Part shown: piece by piece, positions 15,161-22,663 of the stretch | How positions within the stretch are numbered: the first letter of the stretch is position 1 | Layout of the letters: the number at the start of each line of letters is the position of its first letter | Origin: an uncultured Clostridia bacterium | Lineage (GTDB): Bacteria > Bacillota > Clostridia > Lachnospirales > Lachnospiraceae | Assembly: GCA_946405675.1 (NCBI GenBank) | Contig: CAMJIC010000007.1 | Location: 1 to 26,960 of the forward strand | Length of the DNA stretch: 26,960 nucleotides | Direction: 5' to 3' | Made by a program: the position numbers and the translations under genes | The notes under the pieces: generated by a model | Database searches by the model: none | The model's input: the letters and a program-made list of their open reading frames with translations, nothing else | What the model was told of the DNA's origin: nothing

Positions 15161-16075
15161 ATGAAAGGTAAGAAAAAGAGCGCGGTCGTCAGGTATAACC
15201 GCTGGGGCTATATCTTTTTGATCCCCTTTATGGTTGTGTTTGTTGTTTTCCAGCTGATCCCGCTGGTAACGACGGTTTATAACAGCTTTTTTGAGAATTT
15301 TATGTCCGGACTGAAACAGGTAGGTCCGAACTTTATCGGATTTAAGAATTATATCCAGCTGCTGACACAGGGAGACCTTCTGAAGTATTTCCTGAATACC
15401 ATGATCATGTGGATCCTTGGATTTGTTCCCCAGATCATCCTGTCTCTCCTGCTCGGCTCCTGGTTTACGAACCCTCAGCTCAAGCTGAAGTTCCAGAGAT
15501 TTTTCAAAACCGTCATCTATCTTCCGAATCTGATCATGGCATCCGCCTTTGCTATGCTGTTCTTTACGTTGTTCGCGAAGACCGGTCCGATCAATTCGAT
15601 CCTGGTTGGAATGGGATTGTTCAAGGAGCCGTATGACTTCATGGCTCATGTCGGTTCCGTCAGGGGACTGGTTGCATTCATGAACTGCCTGATGTGGTTT
15701 GGAAACACGACGATCCTGCTGATGGCCGGCATGATGGGAATCTCGGATTCCCTGTATGAAGCGGCAGAGGTGGATGGCGCTACGCCGACTCAGATCTTCT
15801 GGAAGGTTACCATCCCGCTGCTGAAGCCGATCTTTATCTATGTGGTCATCACATCCCTGATCGGCGGCCTGCAGATGTTCGATGTTCCGCAGATCCTGAC
15901 CAACGGAACCGGTGACCCGATGCGGTCATCCATGACGCTGATCATGTACCTGAACAAGCATCTGTACAGCAAGAACTTTGGCCTTGCCGGTGCCCTGTCT
16001 GTGCTTTTGCTGGTGCTGACGGCGATCCTGAGCGCGATCGTGTTCCGCGTGACCGCCAAGGATGAAGTGAAATGA
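15161..16075 (+). CDS. Sugar ABC transporter permease (MalF/UgpA type)
   Basis: A 304-aa inner-membrane permease with about six membrane segments. The cytoplasmic EAA loop EAAEVDGATPTQIFWKVTIP begins at residue 200 and docks the ATPase. The N-terminal RWGYIFLIPFMVVFVVFQLIP is the usual first segment of the MalF class. It starts 194 bases after the binding protein and 13 bases separate it from the second permease. No ATPase gene is in view, so a shared MsmX-type ATPase is likely, as is common in Firmicutes. Confidence 0.92.
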   Translation: MKGKKKSAVVRYNRWGYIFLIPFMVVFVVFQLIPLVTTVYNSFFENFMSGLKQVGPNFIGFKNYIQLLTQGDLLKYFLNTMIMWILGFVPQIILSLLLGSWFTNPQLKLKFQRFFKTVIYLPNLIMASAFAMLFFTLFAKTGPINSILVGMGLFKEPYDFMAHVGSVRGLVAFMNCLMWFGNTTILLMAGMMGISDSLYEAAEVDGATPTQIFWKVTIPLLKPIFIYVVITSLIGGLQMFDVPQILTNGTGDPMRSSMTLIMYLNKHLYSKNFGLAGALSVLLLVLTAILSAIVFRVTAKDEVK

Positions 16076-16088
16076 GGAGGTGTGAGCC

Positions 16089-16940
16089 ATGAGAGAGGAA
16101 AAAACGAGAAATACCGTTCACGCCAGAAGGGCTGTCGCGTACATTGTGCTCGCAATCATTTCCTTCCTGTGTCTGTTCTGGTTTTATGTGCTGTTTATCA
16201 ATGCAACAAGGTCAAACGGTGAACTGGGACGCGGCTTTACCGCGATCCCGAGCACACATCTGATCGAGAACCTGAAAAACCTGATGACCGGAACTCTTCC
16301 TGTCCTGAGAGGCTTGCTGAACTCACTGATCGTCGCCAGCCTGACAGCGTTCCTGTGCACCTACTTTTCAACGATGACGGCATATTCTATCCATGCGTAT
16401 GACTATGCCGGAAGAAAAGTGATCTTCACCTTCATCCTGACGATCATGATGATCCCCACGCAGGTGACGGCACTTGGTTTTGTCAAGCTGGTACAGGGAC
16501 TGCACCTGGAAGACAACTTTATCCCGCTGATCGTCCCTTCGATTGCGGCACCGGTCACATTTTTCTATCTGAAGCAGTACATGGATTCCAACCTTCCGGG
16601 TGAGCTGATCGAGGCGGCCAGGATCGATGGCGCAGGAGAGCTTCGGATCTTCAACACCGTAGCGCTCCCGCTGATGCGGCCGGCAATTGCTGTCCAGGCG
16701 ATCTTCACCTTTGTGTCGAGCTGGAACAATTACTTCACTCCGTCCCTGATCCTTCATGCGGACAAGTCGAAGACCCTTCCGATCCTGATCGCGCAGCTGC
16801 GTGCGGCGGACTGGCTGAAATTTGACATGGGGCAGGTTTATGCGATGATCGCATTCTCCATCTTCCCCGTCATCATCGTCTATCTGGTTCTGTCCAAGAA
16901 CATTGTCGGCGGTGTATCCGCAGGCGCTGTGAAGGGCTGA
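16089..16940 (+). CDS. Sugar ABC transporter permease (MalG/UgpE type)
   Basis: A 283-aa partner permease. The EAA loop EAARIDGAGELRIFNTVALP begins at residue 175. The N-terminal segment ending in FYVLFINATRSNGEL and the long loop with LMTGTLPVLRGLLNSL are typical of the MalG class. AGGAGGTGTGAGCC provides a near-perfect ribosome site. It forms a heterodimeric channel with the preceding permease and is the last gene of the importer operon, with a terminator about 115 bases downstream. Confidence 0.92.
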   Translation: MREEKTRNTVHARRAVAYIVLAIISFLCLFWFYVLFINATRSNGELGRGFTAIPSTHLIENLKNLMTGTLPVLRGLLNSLIVASLTAFLCTYFSTMTAYSIHAYDYAGRKVIFTFILTIMMIPTQVTALGFVKLVQGLHLEDNFIPLIVPSIAAPVTFFYLKQYMDSNLPGELIEAARIDGAGELRIFNTVALPLMRPAIAVQAIFTFVSSWNNYFTPSLILHADKSKTLPILIAQLRAADWLKFDMGQVYAMIAFSIFPVIIVYLVLSKNIVGGVSAGAVKG

Positions 16941-17055
16941 ATCGGGATTCGGGAATTCATATCCTTTGGCAACCATAAACCTTTTGTTTGTGATGACCGC
17001 GGTCCGGGCAGGGGCAGGAAACTGCGTCTGTCCGGCAGCGGCCGCGAATATTCCG

Positions 17056-17092
17056 GAAGCGGGACTTTTCAGCCCCGCTTTCTTTTATTTTT
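17056..17092 (+). terminator. Rho-independent terminator of the importer operon
   Basis: GAAGCGGG (17056-17063) pairs with CCCGCTTT (17074-17081, last pair a wobble), followed by a T-rich run TCTTTTATTTTT. Confidence 0.8.
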
Positions 17093-17113
17093 CACATCTG
17101 TATGGCGTGCTTG

Positions 17114-17122
17114 TGGTACAAT
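17114..17122 (+). promoter_or_regulatory. Extended -10 promoter of the alarmone synthetase gene
   Basis: TGG directly followed by TACAAT (17117-17122) makes an extended -10 element without a clear -35. The first in-frame ATG (17121) lies inside this hexamer, so it would not be on the transcript. That favours the ATG at 17181. Confidence 0.55.
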
Positions 17123-17180
17123 GAGCAGAAAGGGCGAGGTGACAGTCAGCCCAATCTATCGGTCAGGCAGGTACAGGATC

Positions 17181-17816
17181 ATGAATCAGGAATCAATATA
17201 CGGAGAATTTGCGCCGGTGCTGCCCCATGTGCTGGAACGTTTTTGCCAGGAGCTGGACATCCTGAATGAGCAGACGAAGGCGAGAACAGGGGAAGGAATC
17301 TATGAGCATCTGATCTCACGGATCAAGAGCGAGGACAGCATGCGGGAAAAGTGTGAGCGAAGAGGACTTCCTCCGACAGTACAGAGCGTGCTGCGTACGA
17401 TCACGGATTCGGTGGGTGTGCGCGTGATCACCCGGTTTGTCGATGATATCTTTGAGATTGTGGAGCATATCAGGCGTCTGCCCGACGTGGTCATTGTCAC
17501 GGAGAAGGACTATGTGCGCAATGCCAAACCGAACGGATACCGCAGCTATCATCTGATCCTGGATTACCTGGTTCCATGGAAGGATCCGGAAGGCCGGATT
17601 CCTGGCCATTTTTATATTGAGGTGCAGCTTCGGACGATTGCCATGGATTCCTGGGCAAGCCTGGAGCATCAGCTCAAGTATAAGAAAAATATAGGGACCC
17701 AGGAGCTGATTGTATCTGAACTCACGCGCTGCGCGGATGAGCTGGCAGGCTGCGACCTGTCCATGCAGACGATCCGGAACCTGATCAGGGCTGGGGATGA
17801 TGATGAGCAGTCATAA
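17181..17816 (+). CDS. relQ: Small alarmone synthetase, RelQ/YjbM type (GTP pyrophosphokinase)
   Basis: Transfers pyrophosphate from ATP to GDP or GTP to make (p)ppGpp. It contains the synthetase domain only: RTITDSVGVRVITRFVDD, DYVRNAKPNGYRSYHLIL with the substrate-binding Tyr-Arg-Ser, and EVQLRTIAMDSWASLEHQLK, all diagnostic of the RelQ branch. With the start at 17181 the protein is 211 aa, the usual RelQ length; the longer frame from 17121 starts inside the -10 box. No hydrolase, TGS or ACT domain is present. The last codons are the first unit of a four-fold tandem duplication. The two-component genes follow 179 bases later and may be cotranscribed. Confidence 0.88.
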   Translation: MNQESIYGEFAPVLPHVLERFCQELDILNEQTKARTGEGIYEHLISRIKSEDSMREKCERRGLPPTVQSVLRTITDSVGVRVITRFVDDIFEIVEHIRRLPDVVIVTEKDYVRNAKPNGYRSYHLILDYLVPWKDPEGRIPGHFYIEVQLRTIAMDSWASLEHQLKYKKNIGTQELIVSELTRCADELAGCDLSMQTIRNLIRAGDDDEQS

Positions 17817-17925
17817 TCTGATCAGGGCCGGGGATGATGAGGGGCAGCCATAGTCTGTTCAGAGCCGGGGATGATGAGCAGTCATAATCTGATCATGCCT
17901 GCGGAGGATGCGGGGCAGAGATCAC
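17781..17925 (+). repeat. Four tandem units copying the 3' end of the alarmone synthetase gene
   Basis: Units at 17781-17817 (37 bases), 17818-17854 (37), 17855-17888 (34) and 17889-17925 (37, most diverged) each begin CTG-TC and carry GGGGATGATGA and GCAG-CAT-type blocks. The first contains the last codons and stop of the gene; the others lie downstream, and a 37-base period breaks the frame. Replication slippage or tandem duplication followed by decay is the simplest explanation. Confidence 0.8.
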
Positions 17926-17995
17926 CGGAGCTGCTTTACCTGCACAGGGGAAACGGGATACTGGAGATATACGATTTGTCAGGAGAATAGGGAAG

Positions 17996-18667
17996 ATGAG
18001 GTTACTGATTGCAGAGGATGAGGAACAGCTTTCGCGTGCCGTCGCCGCGGTGCTTACGCACACCGGATACCAGGTGGATACTGCGGCGAACGGGGCTGAG
18101 GCTGTGGAGCTGGCATCAGAGAATGCATATGACTGCATGATTTTTGACATTATGATGCCGGTCATGGATGGGATTGAGGCGCTTTCAAAGATCCGGGAGA
18201 AGGGCGATATCACGCCGGTCATCCTGCTGACAGCAAAGGCCGAGGTGGAGGATCGTATTCAGGGATTGGACGCAGGTGCGGACGACTACCTTACCAAACC
18301 CTTTGCGATGGGAGAGCTTGCGGCCAGAATCCGGTCCGCCACCAGGCGCAAGGAAAGCTTTACTCCTAAGATGCTTCAGATGGGCAACATCAGCCTGAAT
18401 ATGGAGCAGCAGGAGCTGAAAGCGGTCAATTCCATCCGTCTCGCAAAGAAGGAAAGCTCACTTCTGGAATATTTCCTGCTGAACCGGGAGAAGGAACTGA
18501 GCGTGGATGAGATCTTTAAAAGAGTATGGGCGGATGAACCGGACATGAACCGTGAGGTCGTGTGGGTCTATGTATCCTATCTCAGAAACAAGCTGGTTTC
18601 TGTTTCAGCGGATGTCACCATCACAGGGGAGAAGACAGGGCCTTACAGGCTGTCGGCGAAGTCATGA
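17996..18667 (+). CDS. OmpR-family response regulator
   Basis: A 223-aa DNA-binding regulator. In the receiver domain, EDEEQ gives the acidic pocket, Asp51 in MIFDIMMPVMDG is the phosphoacceptor, and Lys101 in DYLTKPF completes the site. The C-terminal winged helix is about residues 125-220, with KKESSLLEYFLLNREKELS and VWVYVSYLRNKL. AGGAG sits ten bases before the ATG. Its stop overlaps the ATG of the sensor kinase (ATGA, 18664-18667), so the pair is translationally coupled. Targets are unknown; the neighbouring importer and GH3 genes are candidates. Confidence 0.92.
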   Translation: MRLLIAEDEEQLSRAVAAVLTHTGYQVDTAANGAEAVELASENAYDCMIFDIMMPVMDGIEALSKIREKGDITPVILLTAKAEVEDRIQGLDAGADDYLTKPFAMGELAARIRSATRRKESFTPKMLQMGNISLNMEQQELKAVNSIRLAKKESSLLEYFLLNREKELSVDEIFKRVWADEPDMNREVVWVYVSYLRNKLVSVSADVTITGEKTGPYRLSAKS

Positions 18668-19935
18668 TCAGAAAACTGCAAAGAAAATTTATTATGATCT
18701 CCGGACTTGCGGTGATCATCGTTATGGTCTGCGTGTTGTTTCCGGTCAATCTGATCAACCGGATCAGGGTCGGAAATGAGCTGAAGAGCACGATCCGGTT
18801 TATCATGGATTCGGGCGGCGACTTTTCCAGGCTGCATGAGACAGAGACAGAATCCGGCGCAGGCTTGTATGGCATCGGTGACCTGATCGGGAGAGGCCGG
18901 AGTCTGAACCTGACGCCGGAAAGCAAGTACCAGCTGCGTTATTTTACGGTTACCATCCAGGAAGATGGCAATGTGTCAGATGTGAGCCTGTCCCATATTG
19001 CGGCGGTGGATGAGAAGACAGCGGTGCGCCTCTCCAGGTATGCCATGAAGAGCTTTCCTGACAGCGGTTTCATCAGCGCAGGATCGAACAGCTATTTCTA
19101 CTACAGGAAAGCGGCGGATGGCGGCGGCAGGATGATCGGTTTCCTGGAATGCACCAGGGAGGCGGACAGCCTTCAGATCTTTGCGTATATTTCCATTGGA
19201 TTCGGCCTTCTTTTGATCGCTGTCTTTCTGGTCGTGATTGCGTTTCTGTCCAAAAAGGCCATGCAGCCTTATATCGACAATATTGAAAGCCAGCGTGAAT
19301 TCATTACCAATGCCGGCCATGAGCTGAAGACCCCGCTTGCGATCATTTCCGCGAATACGGAGGTGATCGAGATGATCAACGGGAAGAGTGAATGGACGGA
19401 CAGCATCCTTGCCCAGGTAAAGAGGGGAACCAGCCTGATCAATGACCTGATCACATTGTCCAGGACAACAGAGGCGGAACAGGTCGTATTGACAGAAGTC
19501 GATATGTCAAAAACGCTTAAGGAATCTTCGGAGTCGTTCCGTCCGGTCATCGAGAAGGATGGGAAAAAGCTGAATGTGCAGATCCAGGATGGTGTACTGG
19601 TGAAGGCGGAGGAGAAGATGCTGACGGAACTGTGCAACATTCTGGTGGACAATGCGGCGAAATACTGTGATGAAGGAGGGGAGGTCAATGTCACGCTGAA
19701 AAAGCGCGGCAGGGGCGGTGCCCAGCTGCAGGTGTCCAATCCCTATGCGGCAGGGGCGAATGAAGATTATGGCAGGTTCTTCCGCAGGTTTTACAGAGGA
19801 GACGTTTCCCATAACAGCAAGCAGTCCGGCTACGGGATCGGCCTGTCCATGGCGCAGACGATCGCGGAGAAGTTCAAGGGGAACATCACTGCAGGCTGGA
19901 AGGACGGAGTGATCACTTTTACAGTGACGCTGTAG
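18664..19935 (+). CDS. Membrane sensor histidine kinase
   Basis: A 423-aa kinase partner of the preceding regulator. The first membrane segment is about residues 9-31, an extracytoplasmic sensor of about 145 residues follows, and the second segment is about 177-200. In the H-box FITNAGHELKTPLAII, His219 is the phosphorylated residue; ILVDNAAKYCDEGGE holds the N-box Asn330. The G1 region reads VSNPYAAGANEDYGRFFRRF instead of the usual D-x-G-x-G, so that ATP-lid motif is degenerate, while G2 (SGYGIGLSMAQTIAEKF) is intact. Such G1 variants occur in Firmicute kinases. The start at 18664 uses the four-base overlap; the upstream open frame runs inside the regulator gene. The 3' end is part of a tandem duplication. 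Confidence 0.88.
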   Translation: MIRKLQRKFIMISGLAVIIVMVCVLFPVNLINRIRVGNELKSTIRFIMDSGGDFSRLHETETESGAGLYGIGDLIGRGRSLNLTPESKYQLRYFTVTIQEDGNVSDVSLSHIAAVDEKTAVRLSRYAMKSFPDSGFISAGSNSYFYYRKAADGGGRMIGFLECTREADSLQIFAYISIGFGLLLIAVFLVVIAFLSKKAMQPYIDNIESQREFITNAGHELKTPLAIISANTEVIEMINGKSEWTDSILAQVKRGTSLINDLITLSRTTEAEQVVLTEVDMSKTLKESSESFRPVIEKDGKKLNVQIQDGVLVKAEEKMLTELCNILVDNAAKYCDEGGEVNVTLKKRGRGGAQLQVSNPYAAGANEDYGRFFRRFYRGDVSHNSKQSGYGIGLSMAQTIAEKFKGNITAGWKDGVITFTVTL

Positions 19936-20000
19936 GGAAGGGATGATCGCTTTTACAGTGACGCTGCAGAGAAAGGATGATCACTTTTTCAGTGTGCTGT
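19911..20000 (+). repeat. Three tandem 34-base units copying the 3' end of the kinase gene
   Basis: Units start at 19911, 19945 and 19979 with GATCACTTTTACAGTG, GATCGCTTTTACAGTG and GATCACTTTTTCAGTG. The first encodes the last codons and stop of the kinase. The third is truncated and runs into a stretch (20006-20034) resembling 4147-4175. This is the second gene in the region with a decayed tandem copy of its 3' end. Confidence 0.8.
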
Positions 20001-20076
20001 CTGAATGCAAAAGGCATTGAGACAGGGCACCGGTGCTGTGGTGAAAAACAGTTGGAGTACACAGGAGGAAAGAGAG

Positions 20077-22512
20077 ATGGGAACGCACTGGAACAGGCTT
20101 CGCTATACACCGGTTCTGCCGCTGGGGGAAGACGGCAGGAGGGTCACTGCGTCGAAGGAGCATCTGGAGCTGTCACGCGGCGCGGCCAGCGAGGGAATGG
20201 TACTTCTGAAAAATGAGAATCATGTGCTTCCCCTGGCGCATGGCGCAAAGGTGGCATTGTTCGGAAAGGCCACGGCCGATTACGTTAAAGGCGGCGGAGG
20301 AAGCGGGGATGTGACGGTTCCGTACCTTCGGAACCTGCACCAGGGAATGCTGGTCAAGCAGGAGGAGGGAAAGGTTGAGATTCTGGAATCCCTGGCGGAC
20401 TTTTATGAGAAGAACGTGGCGGCGCAGTATGAACAGGGAGCCGTACCCGGGATGACCGTGGAGCCGGAGATCCCACAGGAGCTTCTGGAGGAGGCGAAGG
20501 CATTCACGGATACAGCCATCATATCGATCTGCAGGTTTTCCGGGGAAGGCTGGGACCGGAAAACCGTTCTGACCGGGAATTACAGGCTTTCGAATGACGA
20601 GCAGAAGATGTTTGATCTGTCGTCAAAGCTCTTTGAGGACGGTGATTTCTGCCTGACCCATGCAGAGCGTGCGATGGTGGATGTGGTCACGGAGAATTTT
20701 GCGAAGGTCATCGTGGTTCTGAATATCGGCGGCGTGATGGATACCGGCTGGTTCAGGGAAAATGACAGGATCCAGGGTGCGCTCCTTGCCTGGCAGGGCG
20801 GACTGGAGGGCGGCCTTGCCGAGGCGGATATCCTGACAGGGGATGTCAATCCATCAGGCCACCTTGCGGATACCTTCGCGAAAACTCTGGAGGATTATCC
20901 ATCGACGGCAGGGTTCCATACGTCCGCGGATTATGTGGACTATACAGAGGATATCTTTGTGGGATACCGCTACTTTGAGACGGTTCCCGGAGCAAAGGAG
21001 AAGGTCAGCTATCCCTTCGGATACGGGCTGTCGTATTCCGATTTCCTCATTATGCCTGTCTACTGCAGCTATGTGGAGAATGAGATCTTTCTTTCCGTCA
21101 AGGTGACAAACCTTTCCCAGATGCCCGGAAAGGCCGTCGTACAGGTCTATGCGAAATGCCCGGAGGGCCGCCTTGGAAAGAGTGCGCTCAGCCTGGTGTC
21201 CTTCGCAAAGACCGGCATGCTGGGGAGTGGCGTATCGCAGACGATCGATATGAGCTTCCCCGTGAGATGCATGGCATCTTATGACGACAGGGGAGCGGTG
21301 AAGAAGTCTGCCTGGATCCTGGAACAGGGGGAGTATGCCTTCTATGTGGGCGGACATGTCAGGGATCTGACAAGGGTTCCATATGCCTGGAAGCTGGAGG
21401 AGAACCTTGTCCTGGAACAGCTCAGTGAGCGGTGCGCGCCGAAGAAGCTTCCAAAGCGGATGCGCCCGGATGGCAGCTATGAGATGCTTGAGACAGGGGA
21501 GTATCCGGATCGGGGGAATGGCCTTGTTCCGATCCCTGACCTTGCCAATGATTTCCCGACACCGGAAAGCCCGCAGGTGAAGCGCGGGCAGATGCCCTGG
21601 TCGGCGAAGTGCCAGCCGCATACGGAAAGGATTCTTCTGGATGACGTAGCGGACGGAAAGCATTCCCTGGACGAGTTCATGGACCAGCTAAGTGTTGAGG
21701 AACTGATCTCGCTGACCGGAGGCCAGCCGAATACCGGGGTGGCGAATACATTTGGATGGGGCAACCTTCCAGAATGGGGCGTGCCGAATGCCATGACAGC
21801 GGACGGGCCAGCAGGCTTGCGGGTGGAGGCGCAGACCGGCGTGAAGACCACAGCCTGGCCCTGCGCGACCCTGCTTGCGTGCACCTGGGACCAGGATCTT
21901 CTGGCGAAGGTCGGGCGTGCCGCAGCTGAGGAGGTAAAGGAGAATAACTGCTGCGTCTGGCTTGCTCCTGCGGTCAATATCCACAGAAGCCCCCTGTGCG
22001 GCAGGAACTTTGAGTACTATTCGGAGGATCCGCTGGTGGCGGGGCTTTGCGCCGGCGCGCTGGTTGAGGGCGTGCAGTCTCAGAGGGTCGCAGCATGCGT
22101 GAAGCATTTCTGCGCGAACAATAAGGAGACCAACCGGAAGGAGAGCGATTCCCACGTAAGTGAACGGGCATTGAGGGAAATCTATCTGCGTGCGTTTGAG
22201 CTGATCGTCAAGAGAGCGCATCCGTGGGCGCTGATGACCTCCTATAACCTCGTGAATGGGATCCATGCTTCTGAGAACAGGGATCTCCTGACAGGAATCC
22301 TCAGGGAAGACTGGGGATTTGACGGCGTTGTCACAACAGACTGGTGGACCTGCGGTGAGCATTATCTGGAGCTGAAGGCCGGAAATGATATCAAGATGGG
22401 AGCCGGGTATCCGGACAGGGTGAAGGAGGCATATGAGAAGGGGCTGATCAGCAAAGAGGAGATCTCCCTGAATGCCCGCCGCGTCCTGGAGCTGCTCCTG
22501 AAGCTGTGCTGA
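20077..22512 (+). CDS. GH3 beta-glycosidase with permuted domain order
   Basis: An 811-aa glycoside hydrolase family 3 enzyme, predicted beta-glucosidase-like and cytoplasmic (no signal peptide). The domain order is reversed: the GH3 C-terminal alpha/beta domain comes first (EGMVLLKNENHVLPL at about 40-54, WQGGLEGGLAEADILTG at about 230-246), then YPFGYGLSYSDF and a fibronectin-III-like domain, then a linker, and last the TIM barrel (about 530-811) with LTGGQPNTG, APAVNIHRSPLCGRNFEYYS, VKHFCANNKE and the nucleophile Asp755 in GVVTTDWW. This order is known from Butyrivibrio fibrisolvens BglA and relatives. ACAGGAGGAAAGAGAG upstream fixes the ATG at 20077. The substrate is probably a cellobiose- or gentiobiose-like beta-glucoside; other beta-glycosides are possible. 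Confidence 0.9.
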   Translation: MGTHWNRLRYTPVLPLGEDGRRVTASKEHLELSRGAASEGMVLLKNENHVLPLAHGAKVALFGKATADYVKGGGGSGDVTVPYLRNLHQGMLVKQEEGKVEILESLADFYEKNVAAQYEQGAVPGMTVEPEIPQELLEEAKAFTDTAIISICRFSGEGWDRKTVLTGNYRLSNDEQKMFDLSSKLFEDGDFCLTHAERAMVDVVTENFAKVIVVLNIGGVMDTGWFRENDRIQGALLAWQGGLEGGLAEADILTGDVNPSGHLADTFAKTLEDYPSTAGFHTSADYVDYTEDIFVGYRYFETVPGAKEKVSYPFGYGLSYSDFLIMPVYCSYVENEIFLSVKVTNLSQMPGKAVVQVYAKCPEGRLGKSALSLVSFAKTGMLGSGVSQTIDMSFPVRCMASYDDRGAVKKSAWILEQGEYAFYVGGHVRDLTRVPYAWKLEENLVLEQLSERCAPKKLPKRMRPDGSYEMLETGEYPDRGNGLVPIPDLANDFPTPESPQVKRGQMPWSAKCQPHTERILLDDVADGKHSLDEFMDQLSVEELISLTGGQPNTGVANTFGWGNLPEWGVPNAMTADGPAGLRVEAQTGVKTTAWPCATLLACTWDQDLLAKVGRAAAEEVKENNCCVWLAPAVNIHRSPLCGRNFEYYSEDPLVAGLCAGALVEGVQSQRVAACVKHFCANNKETNRKESDSHVSERALREIYLRAFELIVKRAHPWALMTSYNLVNGIHASENRDLLTGILREDWGFDGVVTTDWWTCGEHYLELKAGNDIKMGAGYPDRVKEAYEKGLISKEEISLNARRVLELLLKLC

Positions 22513-22663
22513 CTTTTGCGTATTTCCGAGCCTTACAGGGGATGCGGCGTTCAACCGGTAAAGATGGGGGACGAAACGTATCCGGCAGAACAGACACCGG
22601 TGTTTGTCTGGGAAGATCAACACCGTGCGATTGTTGCAAATGAAGTAATGAAGGAGTAGCACT

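Noticed and set aside
20005..20076. N-terminal extension of the permuted GH3 enzyme
   Set aside because: The ATG at 20077 has a strong AGGAGGAAAGAGAG ribosome site, and the extension lies in repeat-derived sequence.
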